A DNA stretch of 64,000 nt. Source: Gibbula magus (taxonomy: Eukaryota; Mollusca; Gastropoda; Trochida; Trochidae). Below the pieces are notes generated by a model. That model did no database searches and was not told where the DNA came from. It was given only the letters and a program-made list of their open reading frames with translations. Shown in pieces: positions 11,840 through 22,789 of this stretch (the stretch's first letter is position 1; each line of letters opens with the position of its first letter). The stretch is from contig OW388297.1 of the NCBI GenBank assembly GCA_936450465.1, positions 63,113,202 through 63,177,201 of the forward strand, given 5' to 3'. The position numbers and the translations under genes were made by a program.

Positions 11840-13617
11840 CTATACTAGTTCAAGGCAAAACTATACTTTATTACAAAACTCGTTGGGTACTACAGCGAAC
11901 TTTATTTCTTGAATAATATACTGGAGTGAAAGAACAAAAGGATGACGTCACAAGTGTAATTTATTTTTTCCTAATGAACCAATCCGATATAGGCTGCCAT
12001 ACGAAGTGATGAAGTTTTAGCATTTACCGGTACATTTTAATTCACTATCGCTCATTTTTCGAAAATAATAAGTCTTGCAATTTGATTACGTTGGATAGTT
12101 TAGTTTAATGAAAAACTGTCTAAAGGGGGCGTCTCCAGAAGGACGTATGCCTCAAACCAAATTTCAATTTATACGAAACAGCGTTCTCGTAGCATTTACT
12201 TATTTATTTTTTAATGGTATGCACTGGGCGTCAATGATTGCGTCCCTTTGTAATGTTGACGTTCTGCAAAGCAACGGCAATGAAATTAGTTACCCTGGTA
12301 ACACAAGTAGAAACACTTTGTAACAACTACTCTTTCATTGAAAGAAGATGTTATTGTGTATGGGTAAACACGTAATTTCTGATATTGCAATCACCGGTCA
12401 TATTCACTGAGAGGAAAGCTCTCAGAGTTAAATGAAAAAAAAATACTCATAATTAAAAGGGAGGTAACTCACCAAAACGACTAAACCTACACCAATCAAA
12501 CTTGCATTGATTAATTTACCGACGACTCGTAGCAGATGAGTAATTATATAACACACTTGCAGATCATTTATTTCTCAATACGCTGTTCTCCCTAAATATT
12601 ATTGTGACATGCCAATACCATAATTGTGACATTTACAGTAAAATCAATTGCAAGAATATAAGCCTTTTTGCCACCACATTTTTTATGAACCGTGTTTAAA
12701 TTGCTAAAATTGGAAATAAGAAAAATGATTAAACTATTATTAACAAAGTGTTGAAATAAATTCAATTGTTACTTATGTGTTTAAACGGACCCCTTCCTAA
12801 ATGGTATGTACCTACATAGGTATGTATATCTATCACTGTGAGTAATCGACAGCATCGCAACGGAATGACATAACCAGTGGCCGACCTAGGCACCGAGTGC
12901 ACAAATAATGAATGCCATTTCACAGAATGTCTCAAAATGCAGCGATATTCCGAGCCGATCCTGTCGGTATCGTAAAGGGAAATCCCCGAATGACGTCATC
13001 ATATTCCAACCACTAAAAATAAACATAAACGCTTACCTTATTCAATAATACAGCTTTGGTACAAAAAATCCAACCCTGACTTCACATACAATCGTGGCTG
13101 CTAGCTCGCGAGAGGGGAAAATGAAACGGAATTAGAAAACCATGGCTTGACTTGCTTTATACTCGCGCCATCTTGAAACCTCATCGAAGATTTTAATGCT
13201 TTACCGTAAATCATTCAACGGGCACGTCAAATTAAAGGAGCTTTCATCACTGTATTTAAGGAGCGAGTGGGCGGATGTGTGATGTTATTATTGCAGTTGA
13301 TACGGTAAACACTTTGTGGCGGGTCAAAAAGTTTACAATGTGTAACACAACTGACAATTGGAATGCTTCAAAGCGGTGCCTGTTGTTATTAGATCAGACT
13401 TTCTTCTCGAAAGGAAATGAAACGTAAAACAATATCTTCGTGTGCTAGAAAATGATTTTGCTAGTATGAATTCATTCCGAATTGAAATGTGTAAATTTGA
13501 TATATTTTTTGTAGAATTTCAATTAATTTCGATACTTTCTCAGTGAAGACCAAGAAAATAGCAGAATTATCTTCAGGTAACTTTTGTTATCAATATATCC
13601 AAAGTGTGTTTACGTAT
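11840..13617. other. Unannotated; CRE sites and YY1-like motif
   Basis: Full palindromic TGACGTCA octamers occur at 11943 and 12991. GCGCCATCTTG, a YY1-like motif common near metazoan transcription starts, lies near 13168. The 71-codon plus-strand frame at 12108 has no known motif. The molluscan-type motif AAAAGGGAGGTAACTC is at 12455. No gene is supported. Confidence 0.3.
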
Positions 13618-13930
13618 TTTAAAGGGGCTGTAGCACTTTTTTTGGCAAGTTTTATTTTTTCAAATTCCCATTTATAGCGTCTTATTACACAAACCAATTA
13701 TCCGTAGTGGTAATAACGGTCTTGCGTATATAGCAAAGATTGCATGGCGGTCACTTTAATGCGAATACCTTTTATTATTTTGAATGACAAAAACTATTCT
13801 CCTTGGCCTTACCGAGCCATGTACACTCATTTTTTAACATGATTTTCCGAAGAGAGAACGGTGTTTTACTATTGGTGACATTTTTTAAAATCGACTTATT
13901 TGAGCGAAAAACGTGCTACTGCCCCTTTAA
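13618..13930 (+). mobile_element. MITE family A, copy 4 (internally deleted)
   Basis: Bounded by TTTAAAGGGGCTGTAGCAC and GTGCTACTGCCCCTTTAA. It is about 50 bp shorter than copies 1-3: the segment after CCCATTTATA lacks the ATGGTTTATGTCATTT region found in the others. Confidence 0.85.
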
Positions 13931-13997
13931 ATCATCTACTTATTTAAATTGATTTAAATGTTATCATTTCTTACACGATATTAAATCCTGTCCTAAC

Positions 13998-14173
13998 TTT
14001 GATAGGATTGACAACTTTAAAACACAAACAAGTTTGCAAAGCAAGCTGCTTTGCAAAGTTAGACTTATTCAACTCCATTCTAATATTTACACGAAAAAAC
14101 GTAGGTAAGATTGACAGCTTTAAAACCTAAACAAGCTTGCAAGACAACCGTCTTTGTAAAGTTTGATTTTCTT
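13998..14173. repeat. Duplicated about 70-bp segment with hairpin
   Basis: GATTGACAACTTTAAAAC at about 14007 and GATTGACAGCTTTAAAAC at about 14110 begin two diverged copies of the same segment. The first contains an 11-bp inverted repeat, TTTGCAAAGCA (14033-14043) and TGCTTTGCAAA (14047-14057), capable of a tight hairpin; the second has a decayed version. Confidence 0.65.
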
Positions 14174-14295
14174 TATTAAAGGTAAAACAGCAAAAGAAAC
14201 GTCACCCCATTTTTAACAGATACCTCTGTCAGAGAAAGTCGATTTTGAATGGCTGTGCTAGACAAGTGTTGTCTAAAGACGTACTCTCAATTTCA

Positions 14296-15338
14296 TACAC
14301 TGTCGGCCATAAGAAACGCCTACCAGATATCTTATCAGATTTCGTAAACACTATAATAAACATTTTAATAATATTATCGCATTATAAAGTTACACCATTT
14401 CTGCATAATATACTTAAATTTCAGAAGTTGTCATGTCACAAAAGAATGGCGATTGTTGAAATGAGACAATAGAATTGTTCAGTTTTCGATCAGTGCTTGA
14501 TCACAAAAACATTTGAAACAGATTTTCTTACTACCACGAGCAAATATACAGGCGCGCATTCGCATTATTTAAAGTGGTGATGACGCTACAGATGTACGTA
14601 GTAACGGTGCGCAGATAAATAAACCGGAAATAACGGTCTTCATTGGGTGCATGTGCTTTTCATTAATGTTTTTGACTCGTATCACAGGTTGTCCACGATT
14701 TCAATGGACTTTCATATTTATTATTGTTTACGCATAACATGGAAACCACCGGTTTCAGAAATTATTTCATCTCACATTTTAAGGATGTTAGCTCCTCAAA
14801 TTTATAGAATTAAACTTTTTTTCTAACTTATATTTTTTGGATGATCAAAGTATATGATTGAAAAATCAGCATTAAAAAATAGGGGGTAGTGTGGGTTTTT
14901 TCGAGATATGACGCCTGTAAGATAGTAAATTTTAACATGGGAGTATATGGGAAAATGAGAAAAAAACTGTTTAAATACTACATTTCTAGAATTAAACTTT
15001 TTTTCCTTTTTTGATATGTTACAAAGTAAAAAAAAAATATATATATATGGTAGTGTGGTTTTTTTTAAGCTTTGACACAAAATGTACCTGAAAACCCCCT
15101 TTTTTTAAGTCAAATTTAGACCATTTATGCTGTTTAAGCACTTTTTAGAGTATCTAAAGTCACATTTTCTTTAAATCATTTGGTTTTTTGAAGCACGTAG
15201 ATGATGTAGAATATCATGAAGTAAATAAAGATGAGAAAAAATCTTTACTTAATCATATTTCATTTTTGAAGTTCAACCGAAAGGAGCGGACAGCCTTAAG
15301 GAAAATTAAGTAGGCGTTTCTTTTGGCCGACAGTGTAC
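14296..15338 (+). mobile_element. TA-flanked MITE family B, copy 1, carrying a nested insertion
   Basis: Ends are TA-CACTGTCGGCCATAAGA and TCTTTTGGCCGACAGTG-TA, terminal inverted repeats of about 26 bp flanked by TA, as in Tc1/mariner-like elements. The sequence is collinear with copy 2 (44250-44763) except for a roughly 515-bp insertion at 14783-15295. There is no transposase frame; frames inside fall in poly-T-rich insertion sequence. Confidence 0.85.
14783..15295. mobile_element. TTAA-flanked element nested in family B
   Basis: Flanked by TTAA at 14779-14782 and 15296-15299. Ends GGATGTTAGCTCCT and AGGAGCGGACAGCC are imperfect inverted repeats (about 15 of 18 positions including the TTAA). 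The family B copy at 44250 lacks this segment and reads TTATGGAAAATC at the junction, an empty-site comparison. The interior holds two diverged direct copies of a TAGAATTAAAC-poly-T segment (14805 and 14987) each followed by GTAGTGTGG. TTAA duplication fits a piggyBac-like non-autonomous element. Confidence 0.8.
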
Positions 15339-15663
15339 ATCAGAATATGATATTTGTATGTTAATTTTCAAATACACTTTGGGTGCTGAAATCACATTTT
15401 CAACAATGGATTTTGGCCCGAAACTTTGGCATTCAAGTTATAATGTAACTCTTATTAGTAGACTTAAATATATTGACGCAGCATTACTGTAGAACGTCAT
15501 AAAACAAAGCAAAAGAGCCCTTTTTGACTCCACTGTCTCGTCTAAATAAGGAGATTTCAAAACAGCTATTCTCAAAACGCATGTCTTTAATAATTATGAA
15601 AAATAAAGTTTAAAAAATTCAAAGTTAGTTTAGTAGGATTCTGAAGACCTTGGCTCCGTTCCA
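15339..15663. other. Unannotated spacer
   Basis: AT-rich; no repeat or coding signal seen. Confidence 0.5.
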
Positions 15664-15860
15664 TAACAGCGAGCGCTTATAATCGCTCATTGATCGCTCA
15701 ATGTAGCGCTCAAAGTAGCGCTCAATGTAGCGCATTCTCTCCTGAACGACACGGTGCGATTCCTCGAAATTTGTTCGCCTTGCTACGAAGTGCTACATTT
15801 AGCAATCGCGTTCAAGAGAGGTTTAAAAGTAAATACTTTTAAACCTATCTTAAACATGGT
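15664..15860 (+). repeat. Dispersed repeat family D, copy 1
   Basis: A segment rich in AGCGCTCAATGT-like short repeats followed by a conserved GTTCAAGAGAGG block and a 13-bp-arm hairpin, AGGTTTAAAAGTA (15819-15831) and TACTTTTAAACCT (15834-15846). The reverse complement of 38784-38990 matches along its length. It is probably a small DNA-transposon derivative or foldback; no target duplication could be fixed. Confidence 0.7.
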
Positions 15861-16237
15861 CCAGGTGTTACTCTGTTTCATTCGTATTGAGGATTGAAAA
15901 AGCTTGTATTTTGTATGGTGTTGTTTATTTTGCTGTTGAGTGTACACAAATATAAAGGATGCTAAATTATACCAAAAAATATTTACCATATACCTATTTT
16001 AAGAAATAAGTCTTATTATGATAGGTAATAATAGAATGTTCAAGCATGAAGAAACCTCATACGTAATATAGTCACGGGTTAAATATCAACGGGTCAGCAC
16101 AACAACAATAACGTTAGAGTAAACTGCAACCACAAAACTATCCTACAACTTCTTAGCTTAGACACAGAAATTTGATAGCTATTCCTCCAAAACAATAACA
16201 GTAACTATACATATATATCTCCTCCGACAGCAATAGT
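15861..16237. other. Unannotated spacer
   Basis: Low-complexity AT-rich DNA leading into the 31-bp satellite; nothing else seen. Confidence 0.5.
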
Positions 16238-17055
16238 AGAACTCGAGCTACTTCCGGTAAATAGACGTTGAACTATAGTTACTTCCGGTAAATAAAGGTA
16301 GAACTATTGCTACTTCCGGTAAATAAACGAAGAACTATTGTTACTTCCGGTAAATAAACGTAGAACTATTGCTACTTCCGGTAAATAAACGTAGAACTAT
16401 TGCTACTTCCGCACGCAATCGTAGAACTATTGCTACTTCCGGTAAATAAACGTAGAACTATTGCTACTTCCGGTAAATAAACGTAGAACTATTGCTACTT
16501 CCGGTAAATAAACGTAGAACTATTGCTACTTCCGGTAAATAAACGTAGAACTATTGCTACTTCCGCACGCAATCGTAGAACTATTGCTACTTCCGGTAAA
16601 TAAACGTAGAACTATTGTTACTTCCGGTAAATAAACGTAGAACTATTTTTACAAGATGACCCATCTGATTACTCTGATTAAAATCAATCGTAGAACTATA
16701 CGATCTTCCTTAGCGAATTTCTGAAACAATCATAGAGCTATTTTTACTTCCCGAAACGACCGTAGAGCTGTAACTACTTTCTGAAAAATATCGTAGAACT
16801 ACAGCTAATATCTGAAACAATCGTAGAGTTATATCTACTTCCTGAAACAGTCGTGGAACTATAATTACTTTCTGAAAAATATCGTAGAGCTACAACAACT
16901 TCCTGAAACAACCGTAGAACTATAACTAATTTCTGAAACAATCGTAAAGCTATATATTAAATTCCTGAAACAATCGTAGAAGTATTTCACAAAACGATCG
17001 TAGATGTTTCTACTCGAACTAAGATTTCAGAGCAACAGTAGAAATAATCGTAGAA
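16238..17055. repeat. 31-bp satellite array with 154-bp higher-order repeat
   Basis: The unit is GTAGAACTATTGCTACTTCC plus GGTAAATAAAC (31 bp). Eleven near-identical units and two variant 30-bp units, in which GGTAAATAAAC is replaced by GCACGCAATC (16411 and 16565), fill 16250-16650. The variants are exactly 154 bp apart (30 + 4 x 31), a higher-order period. From about 16650 to 17055 the units are heavily diverged, with CTGAAACAATC in place of the GGTAAATA part. ACTTCCGGT, the reverse complement of the ETS consensus ACCGGAAGT, recurs in each young unit. Confidence 0.92.
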
Positions 17056-17395
17056 CTGAAATCACAATTAATTCTAGAAATTCTACCTAATTGTTTATCA
17101 AAACCACGCAGGAGATTCTTCTCAACGATGCGACCACTTTGCTAAACCTTGTCAAGAATTCTAGACAACGAACGTTTGCCTTTTCAAGACAAGAGCGACC
17201 GAAATATGAATGTTTGTTCTCAATATGGAATATTGGTGAATTGTTTGTGTTGTACAAGAGACAAACGGTGTGCGCGACTACAATATTTACATTCAGATAA
17301 CACCTGGCAATATACATACCTGTAAATCATATAAGTGTCAGTTCCACAGAAGTAACGTGGCGCAATAAGGTCACTTGGCCACTTGCGCTAAACAC
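17056..17395. other. Unannotated spacer
   Basis: Two overlapping frames on opposite strands (17087-17317) are reading-frame noise; no motif seen. Confidence 0.45.
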
Positions 17396-17403
17396 ATTCT
17401 ATC

Positions 17404-17907
17404 CACAGGAACTCGATATCGTAATTAAAACGTAGGTATAAAGTAGGTAAAAACAAACCTACCCCCTATATAACATAGAGTAAAGGAGTAAGGGCAGCCA
17501 TATTGCCGATCTAAGGGTACAATCAACATTAGGTTAAAAATACCCTAAGAATTGGTTACATTCACAAATGAACGCACGTACTTATCAATTATACATTTCT
17601 CCGCAAAACCCGACTGATTTCCAACATATGTCACCCCTATGATCATTTTAATAGCTCTTCAAACTCGAAAATCGACCACAAAACCTCTCCCGTGAACGTT
17701 ATTTAAGAGGAGACACATGGTGGAAATCAGTCGGGTTTTGCGAAGAAACGTGCGTTCATTTGTGAATGTCCCCAATTCTTAGCGTAACTTTTGACCTAAT
17801 ATTGAATGGACCCTTAGATCGGCAATATGGCTGCCCGTGCTCTTTTACTCTACAGGGGGTAGGTATTTTTTTTACCTACGTTGTGATTACGATATCTAGC
17901 TCCTGTG
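17404..17907. mobile_element. Foldback element with about 210-bp arms and 8-bp TSD
   Basis: ATTCTATC occurs immediately before (17396-17403) and after (17908-17915) the element, an exact 8-bp target duplication. Termini are CACAGGAACTCGATATCG and the complement of CACAGGAGCTAGATATCG. The arms stay alignable inward for roughly 200 bp, including GGGCAGCCATATTGCC and AAAACCCGACTGATTTCC, around a loop of about 70 bp. The left arm has an extra 17 bp or so near 17580. No transposase is encoded. An 8-bp duplication fits hAT-like or P-like elements, but the superfamily is uncertain. Confidence 0.88.
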
Positions 17908-17930
17908 ATTCTATCGGAGTATCCAATTTA

Positions 17931-18356
17931 CAGTCTGATTAAAATCGACGGTTTTCCGTGGAATAAAAATTACAAAATAGTGCATCTACGGGGAAACGAA
18001 CTCATATCGTTCGTAGGTTCCACGCCAAACCGTCTGAAAACAGCCCGTAGACTCGCGTGTTCGAGCGCAATTCAAGTAGCCAATCAAAAGACCCCCCAAC
18101 AAATGCTTTCGGTGCGAGAAGCTAGGAGCAGATAACTCCAAACAGCTATCATTTGGTCTTTTCCGAATGCTTTCAAAAGAATGACCGTTTAAAAACTACG
18201 TTGTGATTGGTCAGCTATTTGACTTGGCTTTGGCTGGGCTAAACTGGTTTTGAACATACGCCTATATGGGGTGTTCTCAGAACTTGTGGAGAGGAACCTA
18301 CAGAACTTGTTCGTATCCCGATAGATGCATAATTTTGGTCGATTTTAATCAGACTG
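17931..18356. mobile_element. Mutator-like MITE with 10-bp TSD
   Basis: ATCCAATTTA flanks both ends exactly (17921-17930 and 18357-18366). The terminal 19 bp CAGTCTGATTAAAATCGAC are perfect inverted repeats, and weaker inverted similarity continues for about 100 bp (GTGCATCTACGGG on the left against TGCATCTATCGGG on the reversed right). A 10-bp duplication with long inverted repeats is typical of Mutator-like elements. The element is 426 bp with no transposase; the 76-codon frame crossing its left end is noise. It begins 15 bp after the neighbouring foldback's duplication ends. Confidence 0.88.
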
Positions 18357-18366
18357 ATCCAATTTA

Positions 18367-18635
18367 TGTTTGTGCATTAACGTGAATTGAAGAACGCTCA
18401 GAGCATGTAAAATAAATCTATGTTCAATTTGATTGTTTGATAATGTAAATAATAAACAAATGAAAAGGTCGGATGCACTAGATGATTTAAACTATAGGCC
18501 TTTTAAAAATGTTGAGTCCATCTGACACGACAATGAACAATTTAACATTTCGATACTTCAAAACTCAACTAGAGATTGTATAACTAATCCTTCAAAAACC
18601 ATTTAAATATATTTTCAAATTTATCGACTATAGAT
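18367..18635. other. Unannotated spacer
   Basis: AT-rich; no repeat or coding signal seen. Confidence 0.5.
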
Positions 18636-18925
18636 ATAGAACTATAGCTACTTCCGGAAACTAAACGTAGAACTATAGTTACCTGCGAAAGTAATAGCAG
18701 AACTATAGTTACTTCCGGGAACTAAACGTAGAACTATAGTTACCTGCGAAAGTAATAGCAGAACTATAGTTACTCCCGGAAACTAAACGTAGAACTATAG
18801 TTACCTGCGAAAGTAATAGCAAAACTATAGTTACTTCCAGAAAATAATCGTAGAACTATAGTTACCTGCGAAAGTAATAGACGAACTATAGTTACTTCCG
18901 GAAAATAATCGTAGAACTATAACTT
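18636..18925. repeat. 61-bp dimeric satellite related to the 31-bp array
   Basis: GTAGAACTATAGTTACCTGC recurs at 18667, 18728, 18789 and 18850, exactly 61 bp apart. Each 61-bp unit consists of two half-units of 30 and 31 bp: one ends CCTGCGAAAGTAATAGC, the other CTTCCGGAAACTAAAC. The shared GAACTATAGTTACTTCCGG core shows it belongs to the same satellite family as 16238-17055, but with an AB dimer structure. Confidence 0.92.
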
Positions 18926-19995
18926 TATTCAAAACTCTTTTATAATGTGGACCATACGCAGAAAACTAGTCCAGTTCCATATACACGCTGTGCACCCAAT
19001 GACCCAGCTAATCAGTAACAAGTAATCATTTACAATCAATGTTTCGGGGTGACCTCGTACTATCACGATTTATCCATACAAACAACAAATCCCGTCTTCA
19101 GCCTGTATCTATTATTAGAAGCACGAGTACAATTTAGTTCTAGTATCTCTGCAAAAATCCTGCCTTCCAATTTGGAAGCCCACAATAATCTTGGTTGGCA
19201 ATATTACCAAATTTATCATCCATAAATATTTTCTAGTTTTATAGAGAACAAACGTGCCAGTGTTCAATTAGACATTCGTATTGAGAGCCAAACTTATTAC
19301 AAAGTCTCCATGTCAACTGTTTTGAGGAGAGGTTTGATTGATGAGAGGCGCAAGGACATTGTACAAACGTATCTAAACGCTGGATTTCTACTATCGTGTA
19401 GCATTGTCTAGACAAATACCCCTCCCATTTGTTCAATTAATGTAGTTATGATTAGAGAAACGTGTTACCTTGTTGCGCAGGTGTTAAGGCTATAGGTACG
19501 ACTGGTTCTGAGGCGTGACCGTGCATTACTTATCTGCATTACTTTGTCTGTTAACTAAAGCCTGAAAAGCGACGTTGTTGTCGCATACAGAAATAGTGTG
19601 TGCGTCTCGGCCGTTATTAGAAGACCAGTGAATACACGTGTTTGAAAACAGAATATATCGACAGAATATATCACCCTTTCAACTACTATATTACATTCCC
19701 TGAAAGTATTTAATGAGGACTTTGGGGGATGAGGACATGTATGCTGAAAAAATATTGTTGTAAATTAGCAAATAAAGGGGATAACGAGCCAAGGAGGCTT
19801 TTCATAACTCACGTGCTTTTGCAGAACGGGTGCTGGCTTTTTGTGCAAAAATCGTTTGAAATCTGATGCGTATAATATTACATATGTGTGTAAGTCGTGA
19901 ATGAAGAGTAAAGTTCACTACAACTTGAAAGTGATAGAAAGTAGAAAAATTTCATGAGGTAGGTAGAAAATGAGGTCGTTCCGTGCTCGTTACTT
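18926..19995. other. Unannotated
   Basis: No supported gene or repeat. A 65-codon minus-strand frame at 19239-19436 has several cysteines but no recognised motif. Confidence 0.45.
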
Positions 19996-20050
19996 GCCGT
20001 TAGCCGTTAGCCGTTAGCCGTGACACGTGACCTTCTCTTTAAAGGTCACG
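19996..20050. repeat. GCCGTTA heptamer repeat and GTGACC inverted repeat
   Basis: Three and a half tandem copies of GCCGTTA (19996-20021) are followed by CGTGACCTT (20026-20034) and AAGGTCACG (20042-20050), a 9-bp inverted repeat around a 7-bp loop that also contains nuclear-receptor half-sites. Confidence 0.75.
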
Positions 20051-20424
20051 GTGTTGGCTGTAAACCTTGAATCGAAACCTTAGACCATAAATATTTCGTG
20101 AATTTTTCAAATAAAATTTTCATATTTGATATTTTTCTGATTTATTTGTATACTTTCTTGGATATCAAGTTATATATGCAATAGGATCATACGCCAATAC
20201 TGTCATATTTATAATAGAACATTGTTACAATTCAGATGTTCATAAACTGAAACTGAGTTGAACAACCAGATATCTAATGACCTATACTAATTCTTTATTG
20301 AGACAGCCTTCCAACTTCCCGATTATCACTAGTAATAGGCAAAAACTATTACATAGTAATTAAGAATATGTTATATATGTACATAAACTGTGTTATATTT
20401 TTTGTAAATATCATATTTTTAAAG

Positions 20425-20531
20425 TCTCTCATAACTCCGCACGGAGTGTCTCAATTTTAACTAAGACGCTGTATTTTACTTTGTAATTATGAGGTGAGAC
20501 TGAAATAAAATATCTGTCTGTCTGTCTGTCT
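20425..20531 (+). mobile_element. Probable LINE 3' end with (CTGT)n tail
   Basis: TGAAATAAAATAT followed by four to five CTGT units looks like the 3' terminus of a 5'-truncated non-LTR retrotransposon that ends in a short tandem repeat. A similar arrangement (TGAATAACATGTCT then CTGT units) is found at 37836-37912. No coding remains are visible, so the family is unknown. Confidence 0.4.
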
Positions 20532-21332
20532 GGATTGAGATTGAAAATATTTGAACTCTTTAAAACTTCATTCAGAAAATTTCGATAGCGAATGTAATTG
20601 CGACTAGTTCGTTTTCTATGCAAGCTACTAACATCAGCTCAACAGTATCGCATGTCAAAGCCAAACGGGCGAATCAAAACGAGAAAAGGGCTTCACTGTC
20701 AAATATTCACTCGCAAATATGTGTGAGGCGAATCTAAAGGTGCGAACGTTTTCTGTGAAGATCGTGTATTGTGTGGAAGAATATATTTCAGATGCGGGGA
20801 GATTACAACGCCACAGATAAACGGATCAGAAGATCGGAGATGTGTAAATGCCGCCATTTTTGTTGTCTCGGTCCGCCATCTTGAATTTACTATCTGATCG
20901 TCGTTTTCGCTGCAATTCGCACCTTCAAATTAGAACTACTCTTTATTCGCTTTTGTATTAAAACTTTATTGTTATGGGACGCCTTTGTGTGATAACAATC
21001 CCTAGTCTTTATTGTTGCTGTATGTATGTTTGTTTAAACGAATATAATGACAGTGGGTGTGCCTTGCGTATAAGTGAGAGAAGAGGCTAAACGTTTTTAA
21101 CATTATTTGACAAATATTGAATTGAATTTTAAATTTATATGAATTCCCCATATTTAACGTAGCAGCATTTCAAACGAATGATAGATAAATTGTGCTTAAA
21201 TTTATATGATTGAATTAGAATTAAATGCTTTGCCCTTTTTTAAAAAAGAATTATATGATTGATTTCCTACTTGTAATATCGCAGTATCCGTTGTAGCTGA
21301 AACACGGTAAGAATATTGATAACGGATGTAAG
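20532..21332. other. Unannotated; YY1-like motifs and GGTGCGAA inverted repeat
   Basis: AAAGGTGCGAACG near 20738 and the complement of GAAGGTGCGAATTG near 20917 form a short inverted repeat about 190 bp across. Inside lie GCCGCCATTTTTG and CCGCCATCTTG, two YY1-like motifs. It might be a small MITE or a regulatory patch. The rest is AT-rich and empty. Confidence 0.3.
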
Positions 21333-21942
21333 AAAAGCTGCGGCCCGTAAGTTTGTTCACGAACATGTGAATTTCAGTGCCAATAAATTGTAATTTGGGA
21401 TGCATTCGTATCAACTCGAAAATTAGACAGATCTTTTTTTTATATTTTCACTTCATAAAAAGACAGTTGAATATTTCATGATAGTAGCTAAGCTTATACA
21501 TCATAGTAAACAGCTACAGTGTTGGCAGCTCTTTGAAGTGACCAATTTAAGGGGCAATCTTTTTTAAACTACAGTTTTCATTTTCTTGTGTGAAATATCC
21601 ACCAAGTGGTCAACTGGGTCAAACATGCATAATGCATTTCCTCTAATACCCATTAAATTTAAATGTATGGCGCATTTATTCTCATTTAATCGATAATTTG
21701 CACGAAAATTAATGAAATTGGAACTTTCTCTTGTCTATTTCATTATGCCAAAATTCGAAAATATACGGATTCGCCACAGGATACATGTACGTTTCGGAAT
21801 GATTATTTTTCTGATTGATATTTGATGATTCATTGTCACTGTTTGTGATGTAATTTTATTGATGTTACAATGAAAGCCAATTTACATGATATTTGCACTA
21901 AAATACACACGAAGGTGAACATGCCGTTGGGATGCAGCAGTA
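21333..21942 (+). mobile_element. MITE family J, copy 1
   Basis: Collinear with copy 3 (59632-60231): shared segments include GACAGTTGAATATTTC, CATAGTAAACAG, CAACTGGGTCAAACA and TTGTCACTGT-TTGTGATGTAAT. The right end GATGCAGCAGTA and the left AAGCTGCGG-AAGTTTGTTCAC are the degenerate inverted ends of the family. It has no coding capacity. Confidence 0.75.
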
Positions 21943-22789
21943 TTATATAATTTCGTTTAACAATCTGAATCAATTTCGATTATGCTGTTCTATTGCCTTC
22001 TGTCATATATCACAACACCAGTCACCTTGTAACACACCAACGCGAGATATTGCACAGACAGGCGAGGTGTGTAGTTGCACCATATATCTCCTCCCACTAA
22101 GAGCGTACAGTGATTGGTTTATTGTTTTATTACACTGCAAATATCGAGGTGTAAAAGAAATAAAATTTTCGATAACAACAAGAAAGAACCGAATTATTTA
22201 TGACATGGCGTGAATGTCCCATAAGGACGGAAATGCTTGAATTTGTTGTGATCATACTTGTACACTTAAAACGTTAATTTAAATTTCAAAATCTTTTAAA
22301 TATTGGGGGGTATATCTATTATTATAAAGGTTACGTTTTTATGATTTGTTTTATTTTATTTAATTATAATTATATTATAAATTTCTTTTGTTATGTGAAT
22401 TTCTAAACATACATGTGTAAGCTTAAGATTTAAAAAAGCCAAAGGATAAATACATTATATGTTATTCCATACCTTGTTAAAACACAGCCTTCTCTACCAT
22501 TTCAAAACGATTATAAGCAAAACGATTTATACATTTGAAATACTAACGCAATCCTGTATAAAGAATGTCTTAATATACCCACTTTCAACACAAATAAATG
22601 AATTAAAACACATTTTTAAAAAGGATTTTTGACTAAATGTAAATACCTTTCCAAACAATTCTCAACTACACGGAGATACTTATCTCCGTTAAATAATTTA
22701 TACACGAACAGTATATATCCATATTGATGTAGGTAATATCAGGGGCGTTTATATCCATATACTACACCCTACTTTCAGTGATCGTTACG
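21943..22789. other. Unannotated AT-rich stretch
   Basis: A 9-bp-arm hairpin ACGGAGATA/TATCTCCGT lies at 22670-22689. A 93-codon plus-strand frame beginning in the family J element has no motif. Nothing else seen. Confidence 0.4.

Noticed and set aside
14823..15080. 85-codon minus-strand frame in the nested element
   Set aside because: It reads poly-T and low-complexity sequence and gives a Phe/Lys-rich peptide without domains.
19959..19975. GAGGTAGGTAG resembling let-7
   Set aside because: The sequence diverges after the first bases and no precursor hairpin is present.
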